Shown in pieces: positions 9,554 to 19,338 of a stretch of 64,000 nt of DNA. Source of the DNA: CAG-492 sp035388585 (GTDB lineage: Bacteria > Bacillota > Clostridia > TANB77 > CAG-508); the NCBI GenBank assembly GCA_035388585.1, contig DAOOQE010000004.1:1-64000 (forward strand). Reading direction: 5' to 3'. The position numbers and the translations under genes are program-made. Under the pieces are notes generated by a model. That model had not been told where the DNA came from and made no database searches. It was given only the letters and a program-made list of their open reading frames with translations. Position 1 is the first letter of the stretch; each line of letters starts with the position of its first letter.

Positions 9554-11797
9554 CTATAATTGAATTTTTATTAATCCCACATCAAATTTTAGTAATCTTA
9601 ATGCATCTATTGTGTTTACACTTCCATCTGAATTTATATCACATGATTTTAATAGGTCACCTGTTATAGATATTTTTCCAACATCATGTTTTAAAACTCT
9701 TAAGGCATCAATTGTATTAACTACTCCATCACCATTTGTGTCACCTTTTTTTATAATAGTGTGTGTAGTGTTTCCAATTTTTATTACATCTCCAGTTGCA
9801 ACCATTTCTGTATCACCTAGTGAAGTAGAATTTTTTGTTATCATTGCACTTGGATTGTTAGATTTTATTTTTCCAACTGTTGTTTCTGGAAGACATATAA
9901 TATTGGAATTCTCAATTTTAAAATTGCTATTTACCACTAGTAGTGGTTCGGGAGTTGTTGGAACTACCGGATTTACTGGTTGTATTGGGGGCTCAGGTGT
10001 TGTAATAGGAGGTTGACTTGGCTGTGTAGGCGGTGTTGTTGATTGAGGGGTTAAATATACATTTGCAATATAACCTTCTAAACCTGATGATGTAACAACT
10101 TTATCCCAGTTAAAACCATTTGCTGTTCCAGCATTTTTTTGAGTTATAGTAACAACATCTCCAGTATTAAGTGTTGTAACAATAGGATATGTTGTTCCAA
10201 CTTGTGTTCTTAATCTTACTCCATTACCATTTAAAACTGCTAATGAATAACCTGGTGTAGAAGTTCCATTTTGAACATTACTAATATAATCACTTACTAA
10301 ATAGCCTTGTGTACCATTAGCCAGTCTTACTCTCGACCAATTATAACCATCAATACCATTGTATTTTCCATTTTCCATAACTGTTACAGCTTGGCCTTTT
10401 GATAACATTATAATAACAGATGTTCCAGATGTTCCTGGACCATTTCTTAAATTTACTCCTGTATTAGTAACTGCAGATTCATTTACATTTGTTATATCTG
10501 AAACTTGGTTTATAAATATTCTAGAAATAAATCCTTTTGTTCCATTTGGCAAAACAATTTTATCCCACAAATGACCATCAATTGATGAAGAAGCAAGTTC
10601 TATTCTTAATAAATTTTCTCCTGTATTTAATCTAGTAATAATATTTGAATTAATTCCAGCCCCGTCACGAATTGCAACATCTATGCCATTAACAATAACA
10701 TTTTGTGTAACAATTGATTTACTTCCTGGAATAGCTGAAATTTCGGTAGGCATATTTTCATATACAGGTATTAGAAAATTAATACTTTTATCTAGTAATC
10801 CCATATTTGAGTATGAATTTTTAACACTTCCACCTTCGGTTTTTGCTGCTTCTATATTTTGCATATATTGATGATAGTATAATGAACCATCAGAACTATC
10901 AACATCAAATTTTTGTAAATACAGTGTTGATTGTCCCCTATTAATATATTCTGCTGATATAAATTGTGCACCACCTAAAATTGATTTTTCTGGGTCTGTC
11001 CAACCTTTTGTTTGCGCATGTGTTAATGCATTTCTTATTATAGTTTCTGTTCCATTTCCACTTGCTTTAATATTTAATAGATTATAATATCCTAAAAATC
11101 CTGTATATGTACCAGAACCTGTTGAACTTGCTCTACTTGTTCCTTGTTCTTGTCTTATTCTTGCTGCTAAATGATATGGACTTATACCAGATGTGGCAGC
11201 AGATTCCATTATAACTTGAGCATATGATTTATTTATAGTTTGAGTATTTCCAGATGTATCTATGTAAGAAATTGAATTACCACTCATCCATGTACCATTT
11301 AGAATTTGACTTACACCATTAATTGTTTGTATATTTCCATTGTAAGATAAATCTTCAAACTGAAAAATATTATCTTCATTTATCCAATTTCTTGGGTCCA
11401 TATAATAGGAAACAGCTGCCTCAGAAGCACATTTCCATGTTCCATTATCATAATTTTTTGTTCCACAAGTTGCACAAAACCAATAACTTGATTTATTACT
11501 ACTTACTAAACTTCTACCATGATATGCAACTGTTTCATTTTTTATAACTTCATTCCAATCTAATCCTGTATATAAAAGTGTAAAATTCCAATTAGGACGT
11601 TTTGTTTTTAAATCTTGTATTATTTGTGAATAACCAGGATAATTGTTGATTTTTGTCGAATAACTTTCTTTTGTTTGAGCCGCATAAATAGAATTTCTAA
11701 AACACATTGTTAAAGCATTTATAATTATCATAAAACAAATAATTAAAGCTACAAATGCAACTTTTTTATTTCCTGGTAAAATGTTTTTTAATAACAT
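9554..11797 (-). CDS. Secreted N-acetylglucosaminidase with SH3 repeats and C-terminal dockerin
   Basis: A 747-residue exported cell-wall hydrolase. After the signal peptide comes a glucosaminidase domain of the LytD/GH73 type, with the characteristic blocks PNWNFTLLYTGLDWNEVI, PRNWINEDNIFQFE and RIRQEQGTS; in that family the glutamate after RIRQ is catalytic. Three bacterial SH3 domains follow, then a Pro/Thr linker. The last 70 residues are a type I dockerin: two calcium-binding loops (DTNGDGVVNTIDALRVLK and DINSDGSVNTIDALRLLK). Dockerins bind cohesins, so the enzyme may be held by a cohesin-like partner, perhaps the next gene. A strong promoter precedes it. Confidence 0.85.
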   Translation of the reverse strand: MLLKNILPGNKKVAFVALIICFMIIINALTMCFRNSIYAAQTKESYSTKINNYPGYSQIIQDLKTKRPNWNFTLLYTGLDWNEVIKNETVAYHGRSLVSSNKSSYWFCATCGTKNYDNGTWKCASEAAVSYYMDPRNWINEDNIFQFEDLSYNGNIQTINGVSQILNGTWMSGNSISYIDTSGNTQTINKSYAQVIMESAATSGISPYHLAARIRQEQGTSRASSTGSGTYTGFLGYYNLLNIKASGNGTETIIRNALTHAQTKGWTDPEKSILGGAQFISAEYINRGQSTLYLQKFDVDSSDGSLYYHQYMQNIEAAKTEGGSVKNSYSNMGLLDKSINFLIPVYENMPTEISAIPGSKSIVTQNVIVNGIDVAIRDGAGINSNIITRLNTGENLLRIELASSSIDGHLWDKIVLPNGTKGFISRIFINQVSDITNVNESAVTNTGVNLRNGPGTSGTSVIIMLSKGQAVTVMENGKYNGIDGYNWSRVRLANGTQGYLVSDYISNVQNGTSTPGYSLAVLNGNGVRLRTQVGTTYPIVTTLNTGDVVTITQKNAGTANGFNWDKVVTSSGLEGYIANVYLTPQSTTPPTQPSQPPITTPEPPIQPVNPVVPTTPEPLLVVNSNFKIENSNIICLPETTVGKIKSNNPSAMITKNSTSLGDTEMVATGDVIKIGNTTHTIIKKGDTNGDGVVNTIDALRVLKHDVGKISITGDLLKSCDINSDGSVNTIDALRLLKFDVGLIKIQL

Positions 11798-11833
11798 TTC
11801 CCACCCTCCTCTTTTGCAATTATTTTCATTTTT

Positions 11834-11862
11834 AGTATATCATTCTTATTTTTTTCAGTCAA
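11834..11862 (-). promoter_or_regulatory. Predicted sigma-A promoter of the autolysin operon
   Basis: On the minus strand TTGACT and TATACT are separated by 17 bases, about 40 bases before the autolysin start codon. Confidence 0.7.
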
Positions 11863-11970
11863 TTAAAATTGCTAAAAATGTCAAATTAAAATATCAAAAT
11901 AAATACTATTTATATGATTTTTTAATTGATTTTTTTATTGTTATATTTTATACTTATATTGGTGATTAAA

Positions 11971-12750
11971 ATGGGAAAACATTTAAAAGAAAAAATAGAA
12001 AATAAAAATTCAATGGTATTTCTAATATTATTTAGAATCATATCAATAATTATAATACTTATTTCTTTATATTTGATATTTAATTGGTATAAAGAAAATC
12101 AAGCAAGCAAAAAATTGTTAGAAAACGCATTATCTAATATCAAAATAGAAAAATTATTAGTGGAAACACAGGAATATACTGTTTTAGATATAAATTTTGG
12201 AGAGTTAACAAAAGTTAATACTGATACTATTGGATGGATTAATTTAGAAAACTCCTCTGTGAATTACCCTGTTGTACAAACAAAAGATAATGAGTTTTAT
12301 TTAAATCATACTTTTGACAAATCATACAATTCTTCTGGGTGGATTTTTGCAGATTTTAGATGCAAACCAAATTTTGCGAGTAAAAATACTACTATTTACG
12401 GACATAATAGAAAAGATACCAGTATGTTTGCAACACTTAAAAATGTAATTGAAGAAAATTGGTATAAAAAAAGTAAATATTTAACAATAACAACTCCTGA
12501 AGGAAATAGAATATATGAGGTTTTTTCTACCTATAAAATAAAAGCTGAAACATATTATTCTACTCCAGATTTTTTTAGTGACACAGAATATTTCGAATTT
12601 TTAAATACTATAAAAAATAGAAGTGTATACGATTTTGACGCTGCACCTAGCGTATCTGATAGTATTGTAACTTTATCAACATGTGCAAATAATAATTCAT
12701 ATAGAGTAGTTCTTCACGCTAAATTAATATCTATAATTCCTAATAAATAA
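11971..12750 (+). CDS. srtB: Class B sortase
   Basis: A membrane-anchored transpeptidase that attaches surface proteins to peptidoglycan. The 259-residue protein has an N-terminal signal anchor (about residues 14-38). Its sortase core has the catalytic triad His145 (IYGHN), Cys238 (LSTC) and Arg245 (YRVVLHA). The long segment between the histidine and the cysteine, with ILEEN-like helices, is of the SrtB kind. The start at 11971 has a GGTGAT site; an upstream in-frame ATG has none. It is divergent from the autolysin operon. A candidate substrate with an NPQTG motif is encoded at 60682-60999. Confidence 0.9.
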   Translation: MGKHLKEKIENKNSMVFLILFRIISIIIILISLYLIFNWYKENQASKKLLENALSNIKIEKLLVETQEYTVLDINFGELTKVNTDTIGWINLENSSVNYPVVQTKDNEFYLNHTFDKSYNSSGWIFADFRCKPNFASKNTTIYGHNRKDTSMFATLKNVIEENWYKKSKYLTITTPEGNRIYEVFSTYKIKAETYYSTPDFFSDTEYFEFLNTIKNRSVYDFDAAPSVSDSIVTLSTCANNNSYRVVLHAKLISIIPNK

Positions 12751-12777
12751 CTTTATAAATAGAAAAGGAAAAAACGA

Positions 12778-12811
12778 TTAGACCATGGCATATTTTTATG
12801 TCATGGTCTAA
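12778..12811 (+). terminator. Terminator-like hairpin after srtB
   Basis: TTAGACCATGGCATA pairs with TATGTCATGGTCTAA (one G-U pair) over a four-base loop. It lies 27 bases after the srtB stop codon and before the convergent HD gene. The tail is AT-rich rather than a pure T run. Confidence 0.6.
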
Positions 12812-12859
12812 ATAGATTTAAATATTTTATATTTCTTTTTTCTAACTTATATCACAATA

Positions 12860-13414
12860 TTACAAATTATAAAAATATGATGTTTCTACATCAGCTTCAT
12901 TTACTAATAAAGCTAATGGATATTTTTTATATGTAGCTCCTAATGCAGAATAGTTTTCTTTTGGCTCAGAAAATCCCATATGCCAACGTATTGCATATTT
13001 TTCTTCTGATGTTAATTTTATATATTCAGTAAGCATCATTACAGATTTTTCCCCATGGCCATATGGTATTGTATCATCAATTGTATAATATGGTACTTTT
13101 TCCCATTCTCCTAGTTCATTTTTTGCATTTCTATAATCTACCTTATAAAAATTAGCTTTACATATATCATGTAATAACGCAACTATTTTAATTGTATCAT
13201 CTGCAAATTTAGCATTTATAACATTATTTTCTGCTTTGTCTTTTAGAATTTCATATACTTTCATACTATGTTCCAAAAGTCCTCCCTCAAAAGCTCCATG
13301 AAATTTTGTACTTGCAGGAGCAGTAAAAAAATCAGTTTTTTCTAAAAAAGCAATTAAATTTTCCATTCCTTCTCTATTTGTACTTTTTAATAAATTTATA
13401 AATTCTTGTTTCAT
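12860..13414 (-). CDS. HD domain phosphohydrolase
   Basis: A 184-residue soluble protein with an HD-superfamily metal site: histidine in GGLLEHSMKVYEIL, the HD pair in ALLHDICKA, further histidines in YGHGEKS and RWHMGF, and a final aspartate in NEADVETS. Such proteins hydrolyse phosphate esters, often of nucleotides; the substrate here is unknown. The second start codon (13414) is used because GAGGT precedes it by five bases. It follows metG after 79 bases and may be the last gene of a glmM-metG-HD transcript. Confidence 0.8.
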   Translation of the reverse strand: MKQEFINLLKSTNREGMENLIAFLEKTDFFTAPASTKFHGAFEGGLLEHSMKVYEILKDKAENNVINAKFADDTIKIVALLHDICKANFYKVDYRNAKNELGEWEKVPYYTIDDTIPYGHGEKSVMMLTEYIKLTSEEKYAIRWHMGFSEPKENYSALGATYKKYPLALLVNEADVETSYFYNL

Positions 13415-13493
13415 TTTTACCTCTTTCATTAAAATTTATTTCTTAATGTAATTACTAATATAGTATATTTCTGAATTAAATCTATAATATATT

Positions 13494-15071
13494 TTATTTT
13501 TGCATTTGATTTTTAATATATTCTATTTCTTCTTCCATATCTAATCTCAAAAATAATGGTTCTCCCTTTTCAATTATTTTTGTATTTGGTAAGATCACAT
13601 TTTTTTTATTTTTAATACTATCCCATGTTGTTGCATCTAAATTTTTTATTCCCAGTTGTTCCAGAATTTTTTCTGAAGTTTCTGGCATAAATGGTTTTAA
13701 TATAATTCCTATTTTTCGTAATGATTCAACTAAATGATACATAACCGAATTTAATTTGTCTGTCTCTCCTTGTTTTACTAATGTCCAAGGTGCTGTTTCA
13801 TCTATATACTTATTTACTCTTGAAATAAGACTCCATAATTCAGTCAATGAATTACTAACATGATATTTATCCATATTTTCTTCTACTAACATAATTTGGT
13901 TTTTTTCAAAAGTTTCTAGTTCATCATCAAATTCTGTTTTTTCAATAATATTTGTTGGAATTATACCATTGCAATATTTATTAACCATTCCAATTGTTCT
14001 ATTTAATAAATTTCCTAAATCATTACATAAATCAAAATTGAATTTTTCAACAAAACTTTCAGGCGTAAAAACTGCGTCTTGTGCATAACTCATAATTTTT
14101 AATAAATAATATCTTGTAGCACTTATTCCATATCTTTGTATTAATATTTCAGGATATACAACATTACCAACAGATTTAGACATTTTTCCATCTTTCATTA
14201 CTATCCAACTATGTGCATAAATTTGTTTTGGAATCTCTAATCCTAGTGCTTTAAGAAAAATTGGCCAATATATACCGTGGAATCTAGTAATTTCTTTACC
14301 TACAACATGTAAATCAGCAGGCCAGTATTTTTTAAATAGTGAATCATCCTCAGACATATATCCTAATGCAGTAATATAATTTGTTAATGCATCTAACCAC
14401 ACATATAGTATATGTTTTGGGTTGTTTGGCATTTTAATTCCCCAATCAAATGTTGTACGGCTTATACATAAATCTTCTAATCCTGGTTTTATAAAATTAT
14501 TAAATATTTCTGTTTTTCTAGATTCTGGTTGAATAAACCCCGGATTTTCTTCATAAAAATTTATAAGCCATTCTTGATATTTTTTCATATTGAAAAAATA
14601 TGATTCTTCTTTAGTTTTCTTTACTTCTCTCCCACAATCTGGACATTTTCCATCAACTAGCTGAGTTTCAGTAAAAAATGTTTCACATGGTATACAATAC
14701 CAACCTTCATATTCACCTTTATAAATATCACCATTTTCAAGAAATTTTTCCACAATTTTACTTACTGCATTTTTATGTTTCGTATCTGTAGTTCTAATAA
14801 AATTGTCAAACTTAATATCCATTAAATTCCATAATTTTAAAGCTTCTTCTGCCATTTCATCAACATGTTTTTGAGGTGAGATATTTCTTTTTTCTGCTAA
14901 ATTTTGTATTTTTTGTCCATGTTCATCAAGACCTGTTAGCATGTATGCATCATAACCTCTTGCTTGTTTATATCTTTTTATACAGTCAACTAATGTTGTT
15001 GCATAAGCGTTTCCTATATGGAATTTTCCACTTGGATAATATATAGGTGTTGTTATATAGAATTTTTCCAT
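13494..15071 (-). CDS. metG: Methionyl-tRNA synthetase
   Basis: MetG charges tRNA-Met with methionine. The class I signatures are FHIGNAYATT (HIGH-like) near residue 20 and KMSKSVGN near residue 298. A zinc knuckle is present (CIPC ... CPDC). The protein is 525 residues long and lacks the C-terminal tRNA-binding (EMAP-like) domain seen in longer forms. GGAGG precedes the ATG. It lies 49 bases downstream of glmM, suggesting one transcript. Confidence 0.96.
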   Translation of the reverse strand: MEKFYITTPIYYPSGKFHIGNAYATTLVDCIKRYKQARGYDAYMLTGLDEHGQKIQNLAEKRNISPQKHVDEMAEEALKLWNLMDIKFDNFIRTTDTKHKNAVSKIVEKFLENGDIYKGEYEGWYCIPCETFFTETQLVDGKCPDCGREVKKTKEESYFFNMKKYQEWLINFYEENPGFIQPESRKTEIFNNFIKPGLEDLCISRTTFDWGIKMPNNPKHILYVWLDALTNYITALGYMSEDDSLFKKYWPADLHVVGKEITRFHGIYWPIFLKALGLEIPKQIYAHSWIVMKDGKMSKSVGNVVYPEILIQRYGISATRYYLLKIMSYAQDAVFTPESFVEKFNFDLCNDLGNLLNRTIGMVNKYCNGIIPTNIIEKTEFDDELETFEKNQIMLVEENMDKYHVSNSLTELWSLISRVNKYIDETAPWTLVKQGETDKLNSVMYHLVESLRKIGIILKPFMPETSEKILEQLGIKNLDATTWDSIKNKKNVILPNTKIIEKGEPLFLRLDMEEEIEYIKNQMQK

Positions 15072-15120
15072 TTCTTACCTCCATTTCAAATATTATTTTA
15101 ATTGTTTAACTTGTTTTATA

Positions 15121-16488
15121 CTAAGAACCGAATTTTTGGCTTATTAATTCAGCTAATGCTTTTGCTTTTTCTGTAATATATTCCTGATTTTCTCCCTCTA
15201 TCATAACTCTTACTAGTGGCTCTGTTCCAGATGTTCTTATTAAAACTCTGCCATTTCCTGCAAATTCTTTTTCTAGTTTTTCTATCTCTTTTTGAATTTC
15301 TGGATCTTTATCATAATCAAATTTTTTATCATTTACAACTTTTGCATTAATTAAAACTTGTGGATACATTTGCATTATATTTCCCAATTCAGATGCTGTT
15401 TTCTTACTCTCCAAAATTGCTTTTATTATCATTATAGACGTTAAAATTCCATCTCCTGTAGGGTTATAATCCAGTAATATAACATGACCTGATTGTTCTC
15501 CCCCTAAATTATATCCATTTTTAAGCATTTCCTCTAATACATATCTATCCCCAACTTTTGTTTGTATTAGTTGTATATCATTGTTCTTAGCATATTTATT
15601 AAAGCCCATATTACTCATAACTGTTGAAACAACAGTATTTTTTGAAAGCTTACCCTTTTCTTTTAAATAATTAGAAATGATTGCAAGAATTTTATCTCCA
15701 TCCATTTCATTTCCATTCTCATCAATAGCTAAACATCTATCTCCATCTCCATCATATGCTATTCCTAAATTACATTTATTATCAATAACGAATTTTTTTA
15801 ATCCTTCCATATGTGTTGAACCACAATTATGATTTATATTTACTCCGTCAGGGTTATTATTTATAATATAATGATTTATTCCTAATACTTTAAATACTTT
15901 TTCTGCAACTGCTGATGTAGCTCCATTTGCCGTGTCTAATGCAACAACAAAATTTTCTTTATCTAATTCTTCTAATTCCTCTTCAAAATTTTTTCTGAAA
16001 AAATAAACATATTCATCTATTAAATCAGTTCTAATTTCTGAAACACCGATTTTTTCGTTTATTGCAGTTAATTCTTCAATTCTACCAGAATCTATTATTT
16101 CTTCTATTTCTAGTTCTAACTCATCTGGTATTTTCATACCTTTATTACTAAAATATTTAACTCCATTAAATTCGAAGGTATTATGAGATGCTGAAATTAC
16201 AACACTTGCGTCCGCCTTAAATCTTTTAGTTAAATATGCAACTCCTGGTGTAGGAATAACATCCAGTAATTTTACATTTGCTCCGTAACTTAAGAAACCT
16301 GCAGTCATAGCGCTTTCTATTAATGTTCCTGAAATTCTTGTGTCTCTACCAATTAATATTGTTGGTGCATGATTTGTATGTTTAGACAAAACATATGCTC
16401 CAGCCTTTGCTACTTTATAAACCAAATCTGGAGTTAACTCCGTATTTGCAATTCTTCTAATTCCATCTGTTCCAAAATATTTTCTCAT
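15121..16488 (-). CDS. glmM: Phosphoglucosamine mutase
   Basis: GlmM converts glucosamine-6-phosphate to glucosamine-1-phosphate for UDP-GlcNAc and cell-wall synthesis. The 455-residue protein begins MRKYFGTDGIRR. It has the phosphoserine loop SASHNTFEFNG, the metal loop DGDGDRCLA and the sugar-binding GGEQSGH and RTSGTEP loops. The next steps of the pathway are probably carried by the two genes at 31613-33686, since no glmU is visible here. GGGAGG precedes the start; the leader is long (about 190 bases). Confidence 0.96.
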   Translation of the reverse strand: MRKYFGTDGIRRIANTELTPDLVYKVAKAGAYVLSKHTNHAPTILIGRDTRISGTLIESAMTAGFLSYGANVKLLDVIPTPGVAYLTKRFKADASVVISASHNTFEFNGVKYFSNKGMKIPDELELEIEEIIDSGRIEELTAINEKIGVSEIRTDLIDEYVYFFRKNFEEELEELDKENFVVALDTANGATSAVAEKVFKVLGINHYIINNNPDGVNINHNCGSTHMEGLKKFVIDNKCNLGIAYDGDGDRCLAIDENGNEMDGDKILAIISNYLKEKGKLSKNTVVSTVMSNMGFNKYAKNNDIQLIQTKVGDRYVLEEMLKNGYNLGGEQSGHVILLDYNPTGDGILTSIMIIKAILESKKTASELGNIMQMYPQVLINAKVVNDKKFDYDKDPEIQKEIEKLEKEFAGNGRVLIRTSGTEPLVRVMIEGENQEYITEKAKALAELISQKFGS

Positions 16489-16526
16489 TTATTTTCCTCC
16501 CTTGTTAAAATTGTATTTTTTATAAA

Positions 16527-16619
16527 CATTATAATTAATAGAGTAATTATTAACAGTTAAGCCCCATTATTTTATAAATGAAATCATCGTCCATTATAAT
16601 TAATATAGTAATTATTAAC
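16527..16619 (-). repeat. Two 28-bp direct repeats in the glmM leader
   Basis: The segments at 16527-16554 and 16592-16619 match in 27 of 28 bases (CATTATAATTAATA ... TAATTATTAAC). Both lie in the transcribed leader between the predicted glmM promoter and its start codon. The function is unknown; the unit has weak internal symmetry. Confidence 0.7.
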
Positions 16620-16686
16620 ATATTGAAAACAACTTGTACTAATTCTATAATTTTATTATTCTATATCAGTTCTAAAACCTTTACAT

Positions 16687-16715
16687 ATTATACATTCCTG
16701 GTATTTATTAGTCAA
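16687..16715 (-). promoter_or_regulatory. Predicted sigma-A promoter of glmM-metG
   Basis: On the minus strand TTGACT and TATAAT are separated by 17 bases. It lies between the end of argS and glmM and implies a leader of about 190 bases. Confidence 0.7.
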
Positions 16716-16752
16716 CATATTTATGTGACATCAAAAATTTTTGTATCCATAT

Positions 16753-18486
16753 TTACATTTTTTCTGGAACTTCTATTCCTAGTAGTTTCAATCCGTTTTT
16801 AAGAACGCTTCCAACCATTTCTGTTATATATAAACGCGAATTTTGTGTTTCTTTGTCTTCACCAATTATTCTGTTTTCATTATAAAAACTGCTAAAAGCT
16901 TGTGCTAAATTAATTAAATATCTAGATATAATTGAAGGCTCATTTTTTTCAGCTGCATTTCTAACTGTTTCATTAAAACTATATAAAAATTTTATAATTT
17001 CAATAGATAATTCATCACAAATTTTTTCGTAATTAACATTCTTTGCTGTTGGAATATATCCTGCTTTTTCTAATATTGCTTTGGTACGTACATATGTATA
17101 TTGAACATATGGACCTGTTTCCCCTGTAAAATTAAGCATTATATCCCAATCGAATATTTCATCTTTTATTCTATTATTATATAAATCATTAAAAATGATT
17201 GCTCCTATTCCGATTTTTTTGGCAATCTCTTCCTTATTTTCTAGTTCAGAATTTTTTTCTTCAATAACTTTATATGCTCTTTTAATTGATTCATCTAATA
17301 TGTCTTTTAGTTTTATAACATTTCCTTCTCTAGTAGACATTTTACCAGTTTTTAGAAGAACCATCCCAAACGGTATATGTAACAAATTGTTCTTATATTT
17401 CTCGTTCATGTCAAGTAATTTAGCTACTTCAAAAACTTGTTTAAAATGCAAAATTTGTTCATATGATACAACATATAATAATTTATCATAATCATAGTTT
17501 TTTGCTCTAAATAAAATAGCAGCCAAATCTCTTGTTCCATATGTTGTAGAACCATTTGATTTAATAGCCATAAATGGAGCCATTCCTTTATCTTCTAAAT
17601 CTATTATTTTTGCACCTTCTGATTGTATCAACTTACCCGAATTTTCTAACATATTAACTATTTCATCCATTTTATTTATATAAAATGCCTCTCCATTATA
17701 TGAATCAAATTTAATTCCTAACATTTTATATATTTCTTCAAATTCTTGAATACTTAATCCTCTGAACTTTTCCCATAATTCTAAACAATATGAGTCGCCA
17801 TCTTCTAATTTTTTAAAATTATTTCTACATTGTTCTAATATTTTTTCATCTTCTTTACATGCATTACTAATTCTTACATAGATTTTAGTTAATTCTTCCA
17901 CAGGCGATTTTTCGATATTATATTCTGTTCCCCATCTTTTATAACCTTCTATTAATTTACCAAATTGTGTTCCCCAATCTCCTAAGTGATTTATACCTAT
18001 GCAATTATAACCTAAATATTTATAAATATTATATAATGCTCCTCCTATTACAGTTGAACGCAAATGCCCAATATGAAATTCCTTTGCAATATTTGGTGAT
18101 GAATAATCTATTATAATATTTTGACCACTACCCTCATTAGAAGATCCAAACATCTCTTTATTTTTTTCATATTCGTTAATAACTTCTTTAATTATAATAT
18201 TTTTGTTTATTACGAAATTTAAGTATCCACCTACAACATCTATATTTTCTATTATGTCATTACTTTGTTTCTCTAATATTCTATCTTTTAACTCTTGTGC
18301 AATTATTTGAGGAGCTTTTTTCATTTGTTTTGACAAACCAAAACAAGGGAATGCATAATCTCCCATTTTAGGGTCCTTAGGAATTTCAATCATTGACTGC
18401 ATTTCATTAATTGAAATATTAAATTCCTCTGTAAAATTCACTTCCTTTTGTAACACCTCTGCTATTTTTTCTTTTAAATTAATCAT
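16753..18486 (-). CDS. argS: Arginyl-tRNA synthetase
   Basis: ArgS charges tRNA-Arg. The 577-residue protein has the N-terminal Add1 domain, the HIGH motif in KEFHIGHLRST (about residue 132), the KMSK equivalent KMSTREGNVIK, and the DALR anticodon-binding domain at the C-terminus. AGGAG lies six bases before the ATG. It is preceded by a complete T-box leader, so its expression should rise when tRNA-Arg is uncharged. Confidence 0.97.
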   Translation of the reverse strand: MINLKEKIAEVLQKEVNFTEEFNISINEMQSMIEIPKDPKMGDYAFPCFGLSKQMKKAPQIIAQELKDRILEKQSNDIIENIDVVGGYLNFVINKNIIIKEVINEYEKNKEMFGSSNEGSGQNIIIDYSSPNIAKEFHIGHLRSTVIGGALYNIYKYLGYNCIGINHLGDWGTQFGKLIEGYKRWGTEYNIEKSPVEELTKIYVRISNACKEDEKILEQCRNNFKKLEDGDSYCLELWEKFRGLSIQEFEEIYKMLGIKFDSYNGEAFYINKMDEIVNMLENSGKLIQSEGAKIIDLEDKGMAPFMAIKSNGSTTYGTRDLAAILFRAKNYDYDKLLYVVSYEQILHFKQVFEVAKLLDMNEKYKNNLLHIPFGMVLLKTGKMSTREGNVIKLKDILDESIKRAYKVIEEKNSELENKEEIAKKIGIGAIIFNDLYNNRIKDEIFDWDIMLNFTGETGPYVQYTYVRTKAILEKAGYIPTAKNVNYEKICDELSIEIIKFLYSFNETVRNAAEKNEPSIISRYLINLAQAFSSFYNENRIIGEDKETQNSRLYITEMVGSVLKNGLKLLGIEVPEKM

Positions 18487-18512
18487 ATTTTCTCCTTTTC
18501 CCCATCAAAAAA

Positions 18513-18739
18513 CACCTCTAGAATAAATCTAGAGGTGCTAATACACGGTACCACTCTAATTGATAACTATTTTATAAGTTACCCACTCATTTCTCTGTAA
18601 CGTAGAGATTTACGAATTGTAATACTTTATTATTTTCCTACAATTACTCATAAGCTCTTTTCTTTATTAATCCACCACTGAACTCCCACCAACTTCAGCT
18701 CGCTTAGATTTTATTAATAAGTACTCTCTTAATCATCGT
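18513..18739 (-). promoter_or_regulatory. T-box riboswitch controlling argS
   Basis: Reading the minus strand, the leader has a long stem I, the conserved T-box segment AGAGTGGTACCGTG (18544-18557) and then a terminator hairpin CACCTCTAGA/TCTAGAGGTG (18513-18537) followed by six T. The antiterminator pairs the T-box bulge with the acceptor end of uncharged tRNA. In stem I, directly after the arm ATTAATAA, the sequence AGAAAAGAGC offers AGA as the likely arginine specifier codon. The specifier assignment is an inference; the T-box itself is clear. Confidence 0.93.
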
Positions 18740-18802
18740 TTTTAAATATTTATAATTTGATTTATTATACTGTTTGAATTTTAAATTGTTAATTATGTTA
18801 AT

Positions 18803-18831
18803 ATTATATATACTTTTTTATTTGTTGTCAA
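18803..18831 (-). promoter_or_regulatory. Consensus sigma-A promoter of the argS T-box
   Basis: On the minus strand a perfect TTGACA and a perfect TATAAT are separated by 17 bases. It lies about 65 bases before the start of stem I. Confidence 0.8.
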
Positions 18832-18847
18832 TCTTTTCATAAAAAAA

Positions 18848-18867
18848 TGATATCAAATTTGATATCA
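18848..18867 (-). terminator. Terminator of the gene at 18879-19250
   Basis: The palindrome TGATATCAAA/TTTGATATCA is flanked by A and T runs and lies 11 bases beyond the stop codon on the minus strand. Confidence 0.75.
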
Positions 18868-18878
18868 TTTTTAAAATA

Positions 18879-19250
18879 TTAATTAATAGTTATTTGTAAT
18901 TCGTTATTACATACAGAAAATGAAATTCTGATCATATTTTGTTTTGCATTATTTATAAAAAACCGTTGAAGCATGTCTTTATTTTTAATAATGCTCTTAA
19001 AATCAGATTGTTTTAAATAATTAATCTCACCAGATGTTAATTGAATTTCTTTATTTTCATTAGAGTGTTGTTGTACTGTTATAACACTTCTATAAAATAT
19101 TTGGTCGTCTCCTACTAGCCATATTCTTAAGCTAGAGTATTTTGTTCCTTTTACAGAAATATTCTGTTGTATAAGAGATTTGATCTTCCGTAAAAATTTT
19201 TGTTGGTTTGAATTATCATTTGAATCATAGTTATAATACTCAATAGTCAT
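18879..19250 (-). CDS. Hypothetical protein of 123 residues
   Basis: I do not recognise this protein. It is soluble and Asn/Gln-rich, with a predicted alpha helix near residues 15-30 and alternating hydrophobic stretches at the end (IRISFSVCNNELQITIN) that look like beta strands. It has its own promoter at the end of pfkA, an AAGGGGAA ribosome site and its own terminator, so it is a single-gene transcript. No neighbour gives a clue to its role. Confidence 0.6.
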   Translation of the reverse strand: MTIEYYNYDSNDNSNQQKFLRKIKSLIQQNISVKGTKYSSLRIWLVGDDQIFYRSVITVQQHSNENKEIQLTSGEINYLKQSDFKSIIKNKDMLQRFFINNAKQNMIRISFSVCNNELQITIN

Positions 19251-19306
19251 ATAAATTCCCCTTTTTTTCTTATTAATATTTTAAAATAAATTATCTATAA
19301 TTTAAT

Positions 19307-19335
19307 ATTATACTATATTTTTACTTTTTTTGCAA
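19307..19335 (-). promoter_or_regulatory. Predicted promoter of the gene at 18879-19250
   Basis: On the minus strand TTGCAA and TATAAT are separated by 17 bases. The -35 box directly follows the pfkA coding end. Confidence 0.7.
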
Positions 19336-19338
19336 ATT

